Shown here in pieces: positions 1-9,226 of a stretch of DNA of 64,000 nucleotides. How positions within the stretch are numbered: position 1 is the first letter of the stretch; every line of letters starts with the position of its first letter. Origin of the DNA: Zestomonas insulae (GTDB taxonomy: Bacteria; Pseudomonadota; Gammaproteobacteria; Pseudomonadales; Pseudomonadaceae); assembly GCF_016901015.1 (NCBI RefSeq), contig NZ_JAFEUP010000006.1:62001-126000 (forward strand). The letters run 5' to 3'. The notes below the pieces were generated by a model. It saw only the letters and a list, made by a program, of their open reading frames with translations. It did no database searches and was not told the DNA's origin. Position numbers and translations under genes: made by a program.

Positions 1-1321
1 CCGGGCGCAGGTTCGGGTTGGCGTTGGCGAAGCAGCTGCCGAAGAAGCAGAAGTCCGGGAAATACAGGTCGTTGAAGGTCGGCGCGCGGAAGCCTTCGCT
101 GTAGGAGAACACCAGGTCGTTGGCGGCATTCAGCGGCAGGGTCAGCGCGGCGTTCCAGCTGTTCTCGCTGCCGAACTGCTGGTTCTTGTCGTGGCGCACG
201 CCGAGTTCGGTGGCGAACGCCTCGCCCCGGTAGCGGTGCTGGATGAACGCCGCCTGGTTCCAGCGCGACTCCTCGGTGAAATCGGTGGTGCTGTGCAGGC
301 GATCCTCGTACCAGTCGGCGCCGACCAGCAGTTGCTGGGCGTCGCTGAGGGCCAGGGTGTTCACCCAGCTGGCCGAGTCGCGGTAGGTGTTGAACTGGCT
401 CGGGTCGAGGTCCTGCAGGTCGTCGCCGTTGTCGCGCTTGTCTTCGCTGTGACCGAGTTCCAGGCGGCTGCTCCACAGCGCGTTGAAGCGCGCGTCGGCG
501 AACGCCGAGAGGCTGCTGAGCTGGAAGTTGGTGGTCGGCAGGGTGCCGAAGAACACATCGTCGAATTCCACTTCGCCGCGCTGGTCGAGGGCGCTGACGC
601 CGACTTCGAGGTCGTCGTTGAAACGGTGTGACAGGTTCAGGCTCAGCGAACGGTTGCGGTAGGCGTCCTCGTCGCCGTTGGCGCCGAAGCTGTCGCGGGT
701 CGCGTCGATACCGGCGGTTTCGTCGAGACCGGCGCCGAGGTTGAAGCGCGTCTGCGCGTCGCCGCCGGACAGGCCGAGGCTGCGCTCGACCGTCTGGTGG
801 CTGCCGGCGGCCAGGCGCGCGTAAGGCTTGAGACCGTCGCCCGTGCCCTGGCGGGTGAAGATCTGGATGACCCCGCCGATGGCGTCCGAGCCGTACAGCG
901 CCGAGCGCGCGCCGCGCACCACTTCAACCCGCTCGATCTGCGCCGGGTCGAGAAACTCCAGGCTGCTGGTGCCGCTGGACGCCGCGGCGATGCGCTGGCC
1001 GTCGACCAGCACCAGGGTCTGCGCGGTCGAGGTGCCGCGCAGGAACACGCTGGTCAGGCTGCCGGCGCCGCCGGTGCGCACCACGCTGACGCCCGGCACA
1101 TGCTCGAGCAAGTCGGCGACGCTGCTGACCTGCAGGCGCTCGATGTCCGGGCGGGTGAACACCGTGGTCGCCGCGGTGGTCTTGGCCAGCGGCTCGACCT
1201 GGCGCCCGGAGGTGATCACCAGCGCCGGTACCTGCAGCGCGGCGTGCTCCAGGGGCAGTTCGTCGGCCTGGAGGGCCAGCGGCAGCGCGGCCATGGCGAG
1301 GGCAAGGCGGGAGAGTGTCAT
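1..1321 (-). CDS. btuB: BtuB-type TonB-dependent vitamin B12 receptor (C-terminus beyond window)
   Basis: Outer-membrane receptor that imports cobalamin using TonB energy. The 440 visible residues begin with a short signal peptide (MTLSRLALAMAALPLALQA) followed by a TonB-box-like ALVITS and a plug domain with VADLLEHVPGVSVV, VFLRGTSTAQTLVLVDGQR and the plug-end motif RVEVVRGARSALYGSDAIGGVI. The beta-barrel starts after about residue 150 and is cut by the window edge; family members are about 610-620 residues. The ATG has GAGGATT upstream. A cobalamin riboswitch lies directly upstream on the same strand, which strongly supports B12 rather than siderophore transport. Repression by adenosylcobalamin is inferred from that RNA. 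Confidence 0.93.
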   Translation of the reverse strand, partial: MTLSRLALAMAALPLALQADELPLEHAALQVPALVITSGRQVEPLAKTTAATTVFTRPDIERLQVSSVADLLEHVPGVSVVRTGGAGSLTSVFLRGTSTAQTLVLVDGQRIAAASSGTSSLEFLDPAQIERVEVVRGARSALYGSDAIGGVIQIFTRQGTGDGLKPYARLAAGSHQTVERSLGLSGGDAQTRFNLGAGLDETAGIDATRDSFGANGDEDAYRNRSLSLNLSHRFNDDLEVGVSALDQRGEVEFDDVFFGTLPTTNFQLSSLSAFADARFNALWSSRLELGHSEDKRDNGDDLQDLDPSQFNTYRDSASWVNTLALSDAQQLLVGADWYEDRLHSTTDFTEESRWNQAAFIQHRYRGEAFATELGVRHDKNQQFGSENSWNAALTLPLNAANDLVFSYSEGFRAPTFNDLYFPDFCFFGSCFANANPNLRP

Positions 1322-1427
1322 CAAACGAATCCTCAAAAGGGGGTCAGCAATCTTTTGAGGAGGGCAGGGGCAAGCGGGTGGCGCACGGCGGCCAGCGCTT
1401 GACGGTGATGCCCTCCGCAACACCTGT

Positions 1428-1612
1428 CACAACGCACCGAGGCCGGTCTCCGGACTGCCGACACTCACCATCTCACCTTCCCGGACTGTAGCGTCCAGTG
1501 GCTGTCGAGACGGCGTGCTCTCCGGGGAGAGCGGTCGGTTTACCGTTGCGGGGGCAGTGCAGGCTTTTCACCTGCTTCCCGTTTAACGCCCTGATTGGGC
1601 GACCTGGGTACA
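1428..1612 (-). ncRNA. Cobalamin riboswitch upstream of btuB
   Basis: Read on the minus strand this stretch contains the classic B12 element: GGGAAGCAGGTGAAAAGCC, then CACTGCCCCCGCAACGGTAA, the AGCCACTGG core (about 1495-1503) and the 3' B12 box CAGTCCGGAGACCGGCC (about 1441-1458). Order and spacing match the cobalamin riboswitch family. It ends about 110 bases before the btuB ATG, leaving room for an expression platform. It is expected to lower btuB expression when adenosylcobalamin is bound. Confidence 0.95.
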
Positions 1613-1633
1613 ACTTTCATGGGGTGAGCTTGT

Positions 1634-1757
1634 GTCCCTCACCCCGGCCCTCTCCCGAGGGGAAAGGGGGTTAGCCGTGCGGTGGATAAGCACCGTGGTC
1701 TGTGTTCTGCGCTGCCCAGTCCCCTCTCCCTCCGGGAGAGGGTTAGGGTGAGGGTCG
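1634..1757. repeat. Pair of CCCTCTCCC/GGGAGAGGG palindromic repeats
   Basis: Two copies of a dispersed palindromic repeat sit between the riboswitch and dxs: CCCTCACCCCGGCCCTCTCC near 1637 and CCCCTCTCCCTCCGGGAGAG near 1721, the latter followed by GGTTAGGGTGAGGG. The copies are in opposite orientation. Similar units occur at 24.8, 43.8 and 44.7 kb in this window. They are intergenic and resemble the short interspersed palindromes common in proteobacteria. The copy near dxs could act as a terminator, but it has no clear T-run. Confidence 0.7.
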
Positions 1758-1764
1758 CGTTTTT

Positions 1765-3672
1765 TTACAACGCCTCCAGCCGCGCGCGTACGCTGCGCTC
1801 GATGCCGGCGGCGTCGAGGCCGCATTCGGCGAGCATCTGCGCCGGTTTGGCGTGTTCCACGTAATAGTCCGGCAGGCCGAGGTGCAGCAGCGGCTGGTGC
1901 ACGCCTTCGCCGGCGAGGAACTCGCCGACCGCGCTGCCGGCGCCGCCCATGATGGCGTTTTCCTCGATGGTCACCAGCAGCTCGTGGTTGGCCGCCAGCT
2001 CGCGCAGCAGCGCCTCATCGAGCGGTTTGACGAAACGCATGTCGACCACCGTGGCGTCGAGCGCCTCGCCGACCTGCAGCGCCTCGGCGAGTTGCACGCC
2101 GAACACCAGCAGGGCGATCCGGCGGCCGCTGTCGTTCTGCCCTTGGCGACGCACCACGCCCTTGCCGATTTCCAGCGGCACCAGGGCCGGGTCGATGGTC
2201 GCATTCGGGCCGCTGCCGCGCGGGTAGCGCACCGCCGCCGGGCCGTCGAACAGGTAGCCGGTGGTGAGCATGCGGCGCATCTCGTTCTCGTCGCTCGGCG
2301 TCATCACCAGCATGCCGGGGATGCAGCGCAGGTAGGAGAGGTCGAAGCTGCCGGCGTGGGTCGGGCCGTCTTCGCCGACCAGGCCGGCGCGGTCGATGGC
2401 GAACAGCACGTCGAGGTGCTGCACGGCGACGTCGTGGATCAGTTGATCGTAGGCGCGCTGCAGGAAGGTTGAGTAGATCGCCACCACCGGCTTGGCGCCT
2501 TCGCAGGCCATGCCGGCGGCCAGCGTCACGGCGTGCTGCTCGGCGATGGCGACGTCGAAGTAGCGCGCCGGGAAGCGTTCGCTGAAGTCGACCAGGTCGG
2601 AGCCTTCCTTCATCGCCGGGGTGATGCCCAGCAGCCGCGGGTCAGCCTCGGCCATGTCGCACAGCCACTGGCCGAACACGTTGGAGTACTTCGGCCCGGA
2701 AGCTTTCTTCGGCTCGGCGGCTGGCGCCTTGATCGGCTCCAGCTTGGTGATCGCGTGGTAGCCGATCGGATCGGCCTCGGCCGGGGCGAAGCCCTTGCCC
2801 TTCTTGGTGATCACGTGGAGGAACTGCGGGCCTTCCAGGCCGCGCATGTTGCGCAGCGTGGCGAGCAGGGTCGGCAGGTCGTGGCCGTCGATCGGGCCGA
2901 CGTAGTTCCAGCCGAGTTCCTCGAACAGCGTGCCGGGGACCAGCATGCCCTTGGCGTGCTCCTCGGCCTTGCGGGCGATTTCCCAGGCGCCGGGCAGGCG
3001 CGACAGCACCTTCTTGCTGCCTTCGCGCATGCTCGCGTAGGTGCGGCTGGAGAGGATCTTGGCCAGGTAGTTGGACAGCCCGCCGACGTTGCGCGAGATC
3101 GACATGTCGTTGTCGTTGAGCACCACCAGCATGTCGGCCTTGACGTCGGAGGCGTGGTTCAGCGCCTCGAAGGCCATCCCCGCGGTCAGCGCGCCGTCAC
3201 CGATCACCGCCACGCTCTTGCGCTTGCTGCCCTGCAGCTTGGCGGCGATGGCCATGCCCAGCGCGGCGCTGATCGAGGTGCTGGAGTGGCCGACGCCGAA
3301 GGTGTCGTACTCGCTCTCGACGCGGCGCGGGAAGGCGGCGATGCCGTCCTTCTGACGCAGGCTGAGCATCCGTTCGCGGCGCCCGGTGAGGATCTTGTGC
3401 GGGTAGGCCTGGTGGCCGACGTCCCACACCAGACGGTCGTCGGGGGTGTCGAAGATGTAGTGCAGGGCGATGGTCAGCTCGACCACGCCGAGCCCGGCGC
3501 CGAAGTGGCCACCGGTCTGGCCGACCGTGTACAGCAGCTCCTGGCGCAGCTCGTCGGCCAGGGTTTCCAGCTCGGCTTCGGCCAGCCGGCGCAGGTCGGC
3601 CGGCGTCGCGGCGCGGTCAAGCAGCGGGGTGGCGGGGCGTTCGCGGGGAATCTGGTGGAAAGTCGTCGGCAT
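1765..3672 (-). CDS. dxs: 1-deoxy-D-xylulose-5-phosphate synthase
   Basis: Thiamine-diphosphate transketolase-like enzyme condensing pyruvate and glyceraldehyde-3-phosphate in the first MEP-pathway step for isoprenoids. It also feeds thiamine and pyridoxal synthesis. The 635-residue protein has GHFGAGLGVVELT, the DxD-type ThDP region VIGDGALTAGMAFEALNHA...LNDNDMSIS, the catalytic-loop region DVAIAEQHAVTLAAGMACEG and HAGSFDLSYLRCIPGM. It is close to what I recall of P. aeruginosa Dxs, whose N-terminus (MPKTLHEIPRERPATPLLDRA) fixes the start at 3672. An in-frame ATG seven codons upstream (3693) is less likely. In other pseudomonads dxs follows ispA; here two genes and an antiparallel gene separate them. 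Confidence 0.96.
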   Translation of the reverse strand: MPTTFHQIPRERPATPLLDRAATPADLRRLAEAELETLADELRQELLYTVGQTGGHFGAGLGVVELTIALHYIFDTPDDRLVWDVGHQAYPHKILTGRRERMLSLRQKDGIAAFPRRVESEYDTFGVGHSSTSISAALGMAIAAKLQGSKRKSVAVIGDGALTAGMAFEALNHASDVKADMLVVLNDNDMSISRNVGGLSNYLAKILSSRTYASMREGSKKVLSRLPGAWEIARKAEEHAKGMLVPGTLFEELGWNYVGPIDGHDLPTLLATLRNMRGLEGPQFLHVITKKGKGFAPAEADPIGYHAITKLEPIKAPAAEPKKASGPKYSNVFGQWLCDMAEADPRLLGITPAMKEGSDLVDFSERFPARYFDVAIAEQHAVTLAAGMACEGAKPVVAIYSTFLQRAYDQLIHDVAVQHLDVLFAIDRAGLVGEDGPTHAGSFDLSYLRCIPGMLVMTPSDENEMRRMLTTGYLFDGPAAVRYPRGSGPNATIDPALVPLEIGKGVVRRQGQNDSGRRIALLVFGVQLAEALQVGEALDATVVDMRFVKPLDEALLRELAANHELLVTIEENAIMGGAGSAVGEFLAGEGVHQPLLHLGLPDYYVEHAKPAQMLAECGLDAAGIERSVRARLEAL

Positions 3673-3769
3673 CAGGCGGGTCGTTATAGGCATGCAAAAG
3701 ATGCGGCAGTTTACCCGATGCGCGAAAGGCTGCCCAATCCGTAAGGGTGGGGCAGCGCGGCGACCGTCC

Positions 3770-4720
3770 TCAGGCCGGATAACGGCGCTGCAGGAACTCC
3801 AGCAACAGCGTGTTGACCGCCTCCGCCTGCTCGTTCTGCACCCAGTGGCCGCAGTCCTCGAGCAGGTGCTGTTCGAGCTGCGGGACCAGCTCGGCCATGC
3901 GCTTGAGGGTGTAGGCCTCGAGCTTGCCGACCGGGTCGTCGGCGCCGAGCAGGAACAGCGTCGGCTGCTCGATCTGCCGGCCGGCGAGGAACTCGGTGCG
4001 CTGCCAGTTGCGGGTGAAGTTGCGGTACCAGTTCAGCGGGCCGCGAAAGCCGTTGGCCAGGGTCTGCCGGTACACGGCGAAATCCGTCTCGCTGCACCAG
4101 GCGGGGAACGCGCCGGGTTCGGGCATGCCGTCGAGCAGGCGGGCGTCGGCCGGCTTGGCCTGCAGGAACACCTCGCCGGTGCCGGTCAGCAGCAGGCGCA
4201 GGCTGCGGCTGATGTCGGCGTCCAGCTCCGCCTCGGCGACGCCGGGTTCCTGGAAGTAGACGATGTAGTTGAACCGCTCGGCATTGGCCTCGCGCATGAT
4301 GTCGATGGCCGGGCGCTTGGGCCGCCCGCCGAACGGCACCGACAGGGTGACCAGCGCCTTGACCCGCTGCGGCTCGAGCAGGCCGAGGTGCCAGGCCACC
4401 GGCGCGCCCCAGTCGTGGCCGACCACACAGGCCTCGCGCTGGCCGAGCGCGTCCATCGCCGCCTGGATGTCGCCGCACAGGGTCAGCAGCTCGTAGGCCT
4501 CGATCGCCTGCGGCGCGCTGGACTGCCCGTAGCCGCGCATTTCCGGGACCAGCACGCGGTAGCCGGCGCGCACCAGCGGGTCGATCTGCTGGCGCCACGA
4601 GTACCAGCATTCGGGGAAGCCGTGCAGCAGCCACACCGGCCGGCCGTCCGCCGGGCCGGCGCTGTACAGGCTGAGGGTGATGCCGTTGACGGCGAGTAGC
4701 TGGTGGTCGAGTTCAGGCAT
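3770..4720 (-). CDS. Epoxide-hydrolase-like alpha/beta hydrolase
   Basis: A 316-residue soluble alpha/beta-hydrolase. HGFPE (33-37) forms the oxyanion-hole turn, and the nucleophile elbow GHDWG places an aspartate (D103) as nucleophile, as in epoxide hydrolases and haloalkane dehalogenases. A C-terminal GHWVQ carries the catalytic histidine. No signal peptide is seen. The substrate is unknown. The HGFPE plus GHDWG combination favours epoxide hydrolase over esterase. It starts 12 bases after the carboxylase gene on the same strand, so the two are probably co-transcribed, suggesting a joint role in acid or epoxide catabolism. Confidence 0.85.
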   Translation of the reverse strand: MPELDHQLLAVNGITLSLYSAGPADGRPVWLLHGFPECWYSWRQQIDPLVRAGYRVLVPEMRGYGQSSAPQAIEAYELLTLCGDIQAAMDALGQREACVVGHDWGAPVAWHLGLLEPQRVKALVTLSVPFGGRPKRPAIDIMREANAERFNYIVYFQEPGVAEAELDADISRSLRLLLTGTGEVFLQAKPADARLLDGMPEPGAFPAWCSETDFAVYRQTLANGFRGPLNWYRNFTRNWQRTEFLAGRQIEQPTLFLLGADDPVGKLEAYTLKRMAELVPQLEQHLLEDCGHWVQNEQAEAVNTLLLEFLQRRYPA

Positions 4721-4732
4721 GGTCGGCTCCGC

Positions 4733-7700
4733 TTACCAGGTGTCCACGAACGGGCGTTTCTTGCCCTCGCGCTTGGGCGGCTGGGGCGCCGCGTTGAGGC
4801 CGCGCAGCAACCAGGCGCGGGTGTCCTGCGGGTCGATCACCGCATCGATCTCGAGGAAGCTGGCCATGTTGATCGCCTTGCCGTTCTGGTAGGCCTTGGC
4901 CACCAGCTTGTCGAACAGCGCCTGGCGCGCCTCGGGACTGTCCTGGGCCGCCAGTTCCTTGGCGAAGCCCAGGCGCACCGCGCCCTCCAGGCCCATGGCA
5001 CCGAACTCGGCGCTCGGCCAGGCGATGGTGAACAGCGGCGAATGGAAGCTGCCGGCAGCCATCGCCTGGGCGCCGAGGCCGTAGCCCTTGCGCAGCACCA
5101 CGGTGAAGAACGGCACCGACAGGCTGGCGGCGGCGACGAACATGCGCGACACGTGGCGCACCGTGGCCTGCTTCTCGGCCTCCGGGCCGACCATGAAGCC
5201 GGGGGTGTCGCACAGCGAGATGATCGGCAGGTCGAAGGCGTCGCACAGCTGCATGAAGCGCGCGGCCTTGTCGCCGGCCAGCGCGTCGATGGCGCCACCG
5301 AGGTGCCCGGGGTTGTTGGCGAGCAGGCCGAACGGTCGGCCTTCGACGCGCACCAGCGCGGTGATCAGCCCGGGGGCGAACTGGCGACGCAGCTCCAGCA
5401 CGCTGCCCTGGTCGGCGAGCAGCTCGATGACCCGGCGGATGTCGTAGACGCGCAGGCGGTTCTCCGGGATCACCTGGCGCAGCTCGCGCTGGTCCGCGCA
5501 CTGCCAGTCGCGGGTGCGGCCCTGGAAGTAGCCGAGGTACTGCTTGGCCACCCGCACCGCCTCGGCCTCGTCGGCAACCAGCACGTCGATCACTCCGTTG
5601 GGGCCCTGCACGCTGCTCGGCCCGACCTGCTCCGGGGTGTAGCTGCCGAGGCCGCCGCCTTCGATCATCGCCGGGCCGGCCATGCCGATGCTGGCGTCCT
5701 GTGCGGCGATGATCACATCGCAGCAGCCGAGCAGCGCGGCGTTGCCGGCGAAGCAGCGCCCGGAGACCACGCCGACCAACGGCACCAGGCCGGACAGCTT
5801 GGCCATGCCGACGAAGGTGTGGCAGTCGAGACCGGCCACGCCGACGAAATCGGTATCCCCCGGCCGTCCGCCACCGCCCTCGGCGAACAGCACCAGCGGC
5901 AGCCGCCACTGCTCGGCGAGCTGCAGCATGCGGTCGGTTTTCTTGTGGTTCATCATCCCCTGGGTGCCGGCGAACACCGTGTAGTCGTAGGCGATCGCCA
6001 TGCAGCGCGCCGCGGCGTCGCCGAACTCGGCGGCGTTGACCGTGCCGGTGCCGGCGACCAGGCCGTCGGCCGGGCTCAGTTCGAGCAGCTCCTCGGGCGT
6101 GCGCCGACGCCGCTGGGCGGCCAGGGCGAGGGCGCCGTATTCGCTGAAGCTGCCGCCATCGAGCAGGTCGGCGAGGTTCTCGCGGGTGGTGCGCTGGCCG
6201 GTCTTGCGCCGTTTGGCGACCGCCTGCGGACGCCGTGCGTCATGGGTGATGGCGTGGCGCTCGAGCACCTCAGCGAGGTCGGCGCGGATGTGCGCCAGGT
6301 CGACCTGTTCCTCGCTCTGCGCGCCGCGGCCGGCGACCTCGGCCGGTTCGATGAACAGCAGTGGCTGGCCTTCGTTGAGGGCCTGCCCGGGCTGGGCGGC
6401 GAGGGCGCGGACGATGCCGCCGCTGGGCGCCTTGACCTCGAATTCCATCTTCATCGCTTCGAGCACCGCGACCGTCTGCCCGGCCGCCACCGCGCTGCCG
6501 ACCGCGACCTCCAGGCTGACCACCACGCCGGTGCTCGGCGTGGGCAGCGGCAGGCTGCCGGGCGGCGCGTCGACCGCAGCCTGCTGCGTTTCGGCGACCG
6601 CGCTGCTGGCGCTGAAGTAGCGGTGCGGGTGGGCCTGCGGCTGGGCGCCGAGCAGCTCGCCGAGGTGCCGTTCGACGAAGCCGGTGTCGACCCGGTGCGC
6701 GGTGACTTCCTCGCGGCGCAGCAGGTTCTGCAGCAGGTGGCGGTTGTTCGCCACGCCCTCCAGGCGGAACTCGCTGAGCGCGCGGTAGGCGCGCTGCAGG
6801 GCGGCCGGGTAGTCGTGGCCGTGGGCGATCAGCTTGGCCAGCAGCGAGTCGTAGCTGGGGCTCACCGCATAGCCGGCGTAGCCGTAGCCGTCGACGCGCA
6901 GGCCGGGGCCGCTCGGCGGCTCGTAGGCGCTCAGCGTGCCGGCGGCCGGGTGCGCGCTGCCATCGGCCTGCAGGGTTTCCAGATTGATGCGCAGCTGCAC
7001 GGCATGCCCGCGCGGCGGTGGCGGCGGTAGCACGCCCAGCTCGCCGAGCGTGGCGCCGGCGGCCAGGCGCAGCTGACAGTGCAGCAGGTCGACGCCGGTG
7101 ACCTGCTCGGTGACCGTGTGCTCGACCTGGATGCGCGGGTTGGCCTCCATGAAATAGAAGCGCTCGGGCTGCTCGCCGTCGACGAGGAACTCGAAGGTGC
7201 CGATGCCCTGGTAGCGCACCGCGCCGGCCAGCTGCAGCGCGGCGGCGATCAGCGCGTCGCGGGTGGCGGTCGGCAGGTCCGGGCTGGGGGCGATCTCGAC
7301 CAGCTTCTGGTGGCGGCGCTGCAGGCTGCAGTCGCGCTCCCACAGGTGGCTGACGGTTTCGCCATCGCCGAGCACCTGCACCTCGATGTGCCGCGCCGGG
7401 CGCACCAGCTGCTCGATGTACAGCTCGTCGCGGCCGAACGCGGCGCGCGCCTCCGACTGGCAGCGGGCAAACGCCGCCTCCAGTTCGTCGGCCCGGCTGA
7501 TCGCGCGCATGCCACGCCCGCCGCCGCCGGCCAGCGCCTTGAGCATCACCGCGCCGTGCTCGGCCTGGAACGCGCGCGCCTGCTCGAGACTCACCGCGTG
7601 GTTGATCCCGGCCACCAGAGGCACCCCGCAACGCTCAGCCAGCGCGCGCGCCTGGGCCTTGTCGCCGAACAGCTCGAGGACCTCCGGCGCCGGGCCGACG

Positions 7701-8011
7701 AAGCGCAGCCCGGCCTCGGCGCAGCGCCGCGCGAAGTCGGGGTTCTCGGCGAGGAAGCCATAGCCCGGGTGCACCGCGTCGCAGCCCTCGGCCAGGGCGA
7801 TGGCGATCAGTCGCGCGCTGTCCAGGTAGGCCGCCACGCCGCGCGCGCCGAGCGCCACCGCCTGGTCGGCCTGGCGCACATGCAGCGAATGGGCGTCGTC
7901 ATCGGCATACACCGCGACGCTGCGCAGGCCCAGTTCGGCGGCGGCGCGGGCGATGCGGATGGCGATCTCGCCACGGTTGGCGATCAGCAGGGCGCGCAGG
8001 GGCGGGGTCAT
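4733..8011 (-). CDS. Single-chain biotin-dependent acyl-CoA carboxylase (BC-BCCP-CT)
   Basis: A 1092-residue fusion of all three carboxylase functions. Residues 1 to about 450 are biotin carboxylase (LLIANRGEIAIRIARAA, CDAVHPGYGFLAENPDFA, ATP-grasp loop KALAGGGGRGMR, FYFMEANPRIQVEHTVTEQ). A biotinyl domain follows with EAMKME, the biotinyl lysine being about K521. The rest is a carboxyltransferase with GVAGLDCHTFVG, GMAGPAMIEGGGLG and LCDTPGFMVGPEAEK. Biotin is carboxylated with bicarbonate and ATP and the carboxyl is passed to an acyl-CoA. The acyl specificity cannot be read from the sequence. Housekeeping AccABCD in Pseudomonas are separate genes, so this is probably a catabolic or accessory enzyme. 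It is followed closely by the hydrolase gene. Confidence 0.9.
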   Translation of the reverse strand: MTPPLRALLIANRGEIAIRIARAAAELGLRSVAVYADDDAHSLHVRQADQAVALGARGVAAYLDSARLIAIALAEGCDAVHPGYGFLAENPDFARRCAEAGLRFVGPAPEVLELFGDKAQARALAERCGVPLVAGINHAVSLEQARAFQAEHGAVMLKALAGGGGRGMRAISRADELEAAFARCQSEARAAFGRDELYIEQLVRPARHIEVQVLGDGETVSHLWERDCSLQRRHQKLVEIAPSPDLPTATRDALIAAALQLAGAVRYQGIGTFEFLVDGEQPERFYFMEANPRIQVEHTVTEQVTGVDLLHCQLRLAAGATLGELGVLPPPPPRGHAVQLRINLETLQADGSAHPAAGTLSAYEPPSGPGLRVDGYGYAGYAVSPSYDSLLAKLIAHGHDYPAALQRAYRALSEFRLEGVANNRHLLQNLLRREEVTAHRVDTGFVERHLGELLGAQPQAHPHRYFSASSAVAETQQAAVDAPPGSLPLPTPSTGVVVSLEVAVGSAVAAGQTVAVLEAMKMEFEVKAPSGGIVRALAAQPGQALNEGQPLLFIEPAEVAGRGAQSEEQVDLAHIRADLAEVLERHAITHDARRPQAVAKRRKTGQRTTRENLADLLDGGSFSEYGALALAAQRRRRTPEELLELSPADGLVAGTGTVNAAEFGDAAARCMAIAYDYTVFAGTQGMMNHKKTDRMLQLAEQWRLPLVLFAEGGGGRPGDTDFVGVAGLDCHTFVGMAKLSGLVPLVGVVSGRCFAGNAALLGCCDVIIAAQDASIGMAGPAMIEGGGLGSYTPEQVGPSSVQGPNGVIDVLVADEAEAVRVAKQYLGYFQGRTRDWQCADQRELRQVIPENRLRVYDIRRVIELLADQGSVLELRRQFAPGLITALVRVEGRPFGLLANNPGHLGGAIDALAGDKAARFMQLCDAFDLPIISLCDTPGFMVGPEAEKQATVRHVSRMFVAAASLSVPFFTVVLRKGYGLGAQAMAAGSFHSPLFTIAWPSAEFGAMGLEGAVRLGFAKELAAQDSPEARQALFDKLVAKAYQNGKAINMASFLEIDAVIDPQDTRAWLLRGLNAAPQPPKREGKKRPFVDTW

Positions 8012-8244
8012 GGGGACGATCCTGTTCTTGTATTGATGGAATGAATGATGCGCCGCCGCCGTGCCGCGCAGAAACCAACTCTAGTGGGCCGAATACCAGG
8101 ACCCAACGCTGGGTGATGGCTGGCGCGACTTCCGCGAAGGTCTTCCCGGCCAACTGTGAGCATCGGCACGCGCGCGGGATTGCCGTGCGCGCCGCCGATG
8201 CAGTATCAACGCCGCTCCATAACAAGAATCATCCGGGGATACGA

Positions 8245-9159
8245 ATGATCGAACTGCTGCACGACATGACTTGGGTGCTGCCGCTGCGCACGCCCGAGCT
8301 GACCCAACTGGCCAACGCCTTCACCTGGCTCGGCTACGGGACCTTCCTGCTGTTTGCCGTGCCGATTGGCTTCTGGGGCTGGAACAAGCACACCTTCTTC
8401 CGCCTGCTGCTGCTGATCGGTATTTCCGCCTGGCTCAACGCGCTGTTCAAGGACATTTTCCAGGATCCGCGGCCGCCGCTGGAGCTGCGCCTCGACGACC
8501 GCGTCGGCGACAGCTACGGGCTGCCCAGCGGCCATGCGCAACTGGCCGTGGTGCTTTGGCTGTGGCTGGCCTACGAAGTGCGCCGCCTGTGGTGCTGGGT
8601 GGCCTGCGCGCTGATCTGCCTGGGCGTGTGCCTGAGTCGCCTGTACCTCGCCGCCCATGACATCGAGGACGTGCTGGTCGGTGCGCTGCTCGGCGGCGTC
8701 ACCCTGGTGATCGCCGCACGCGTCAAGGACCTGGCCTGGTGGCGCGAGGCGCATGTCGGCTGGCACGTGCTGAGCATCCTGGTGATCGGTGGCGGCAGCC
8801 TGGCGCTGTGGCCGGCGCTCGAGGCGCCGGACTACGTGCCGCTGTTTGTCGGCCTGCTGATCGGTGCCGCGCTCGGCTGGCGCGTGGAAGGCCGGCTGCT
8901 CGACTTCGGCGCTGCGCCGCAGGTCTGGCGTCGCGTGCTCGCCGCGCTGCTCGGTGCGCTGGGCTTCATCCTGCTGCAGAAAGTGCTCAAGGTCGTCGAG
9001 GCCCAGCTCGGCCTGCCGGCGGAGTACTGGCAAGGCCTGCGTGGCTTGCTGATGGGTCTGTTCGTCACCCTGGCGATGCCCTGGCTGCTGGTCAAGGCGC
9101 GCCTGCTGGTGGCACGCCGCACCCCGGCAGTGGCCGCCGGCGAGGTGGTCGGCGCCTGA
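8245..9159 (+). CDS. PAP2-family membrane phosphatase
   Basis: A 304-residue polytopic membrane protein with the three acid-phosphatase motifs: KDIFQDPRPP (KX6RP type), PSGHA and SRLYLAAHDIEDVLVG (SRX5HX3D). These make a type-2 phosphatidic-acid or undecaprenyl-diphosphate-type lipid phosphatase likely, acting on the periplasmic side of the inner membrane. The C-terminal third adds further hydrophobic segments of unknown role. The ATG at 8245 has GGGGA upstream; an in-frame extension to 8041 gives a non-membrane, shadow-like N-terminus and was not used. A strong terminator follows the stop. The gene is antiparallel to its neighbours and separates ispA from dxs. Confidence 0.85.
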   Translation: MIELLHDMTWVLPLRTPELTQLANAFTWLGYGTFLLFAVPIGFWGWNKHTFFRLLLLIGISAWLNALFKDIFQDPRPPLELRLDDRVGDSYGLPSGHAQLAVVLWLWLAYEVRRLWCWVACALICLGVCLSRLYLAAHDIEDVLVGALLGGVTLVIAARVKDLAWWREAHVGWHVLSILVIGGGSLALWPALEAPDYVPLFVGLLIGAALGWRVEGRLLDFGAAPQVWRRVLAALLGALGFILLQKVLKVVEAQLGLPAEYWQGLRGLLMGLFVTLAMPWLLVKARLLVARRTPAVAAGEVVGA

Positions 9160-9183
9160 GCCGTAGCGCACTGCGCAGCAATG

Positions 9184-9210
9184 AAAACGCCGGGCATTGC
9201 CCGGCGTTTT
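9184..9210. terminator. Bidirectional Rho-independent terminator
   Basis: A perfect 12-base inverted repeat (AAAACGCCGGGC, loop ATT, GCCCGGCGTTTT) lies between the convergent PAP2 and ispA genes. It has an A-run on one side and a T-run on the other, so it can terminate both. Confidence 0.93.
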
Positions 9211-9226
9211 GCTGTCTGGCGGCGGC

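Noticed and set aside
8041..8244. 68-residue N-terminal extension of the PAP2 protein
   Set aside because: Codons look non-coding, and a good ribosome-binding site and hydrophobic start are at 8245.
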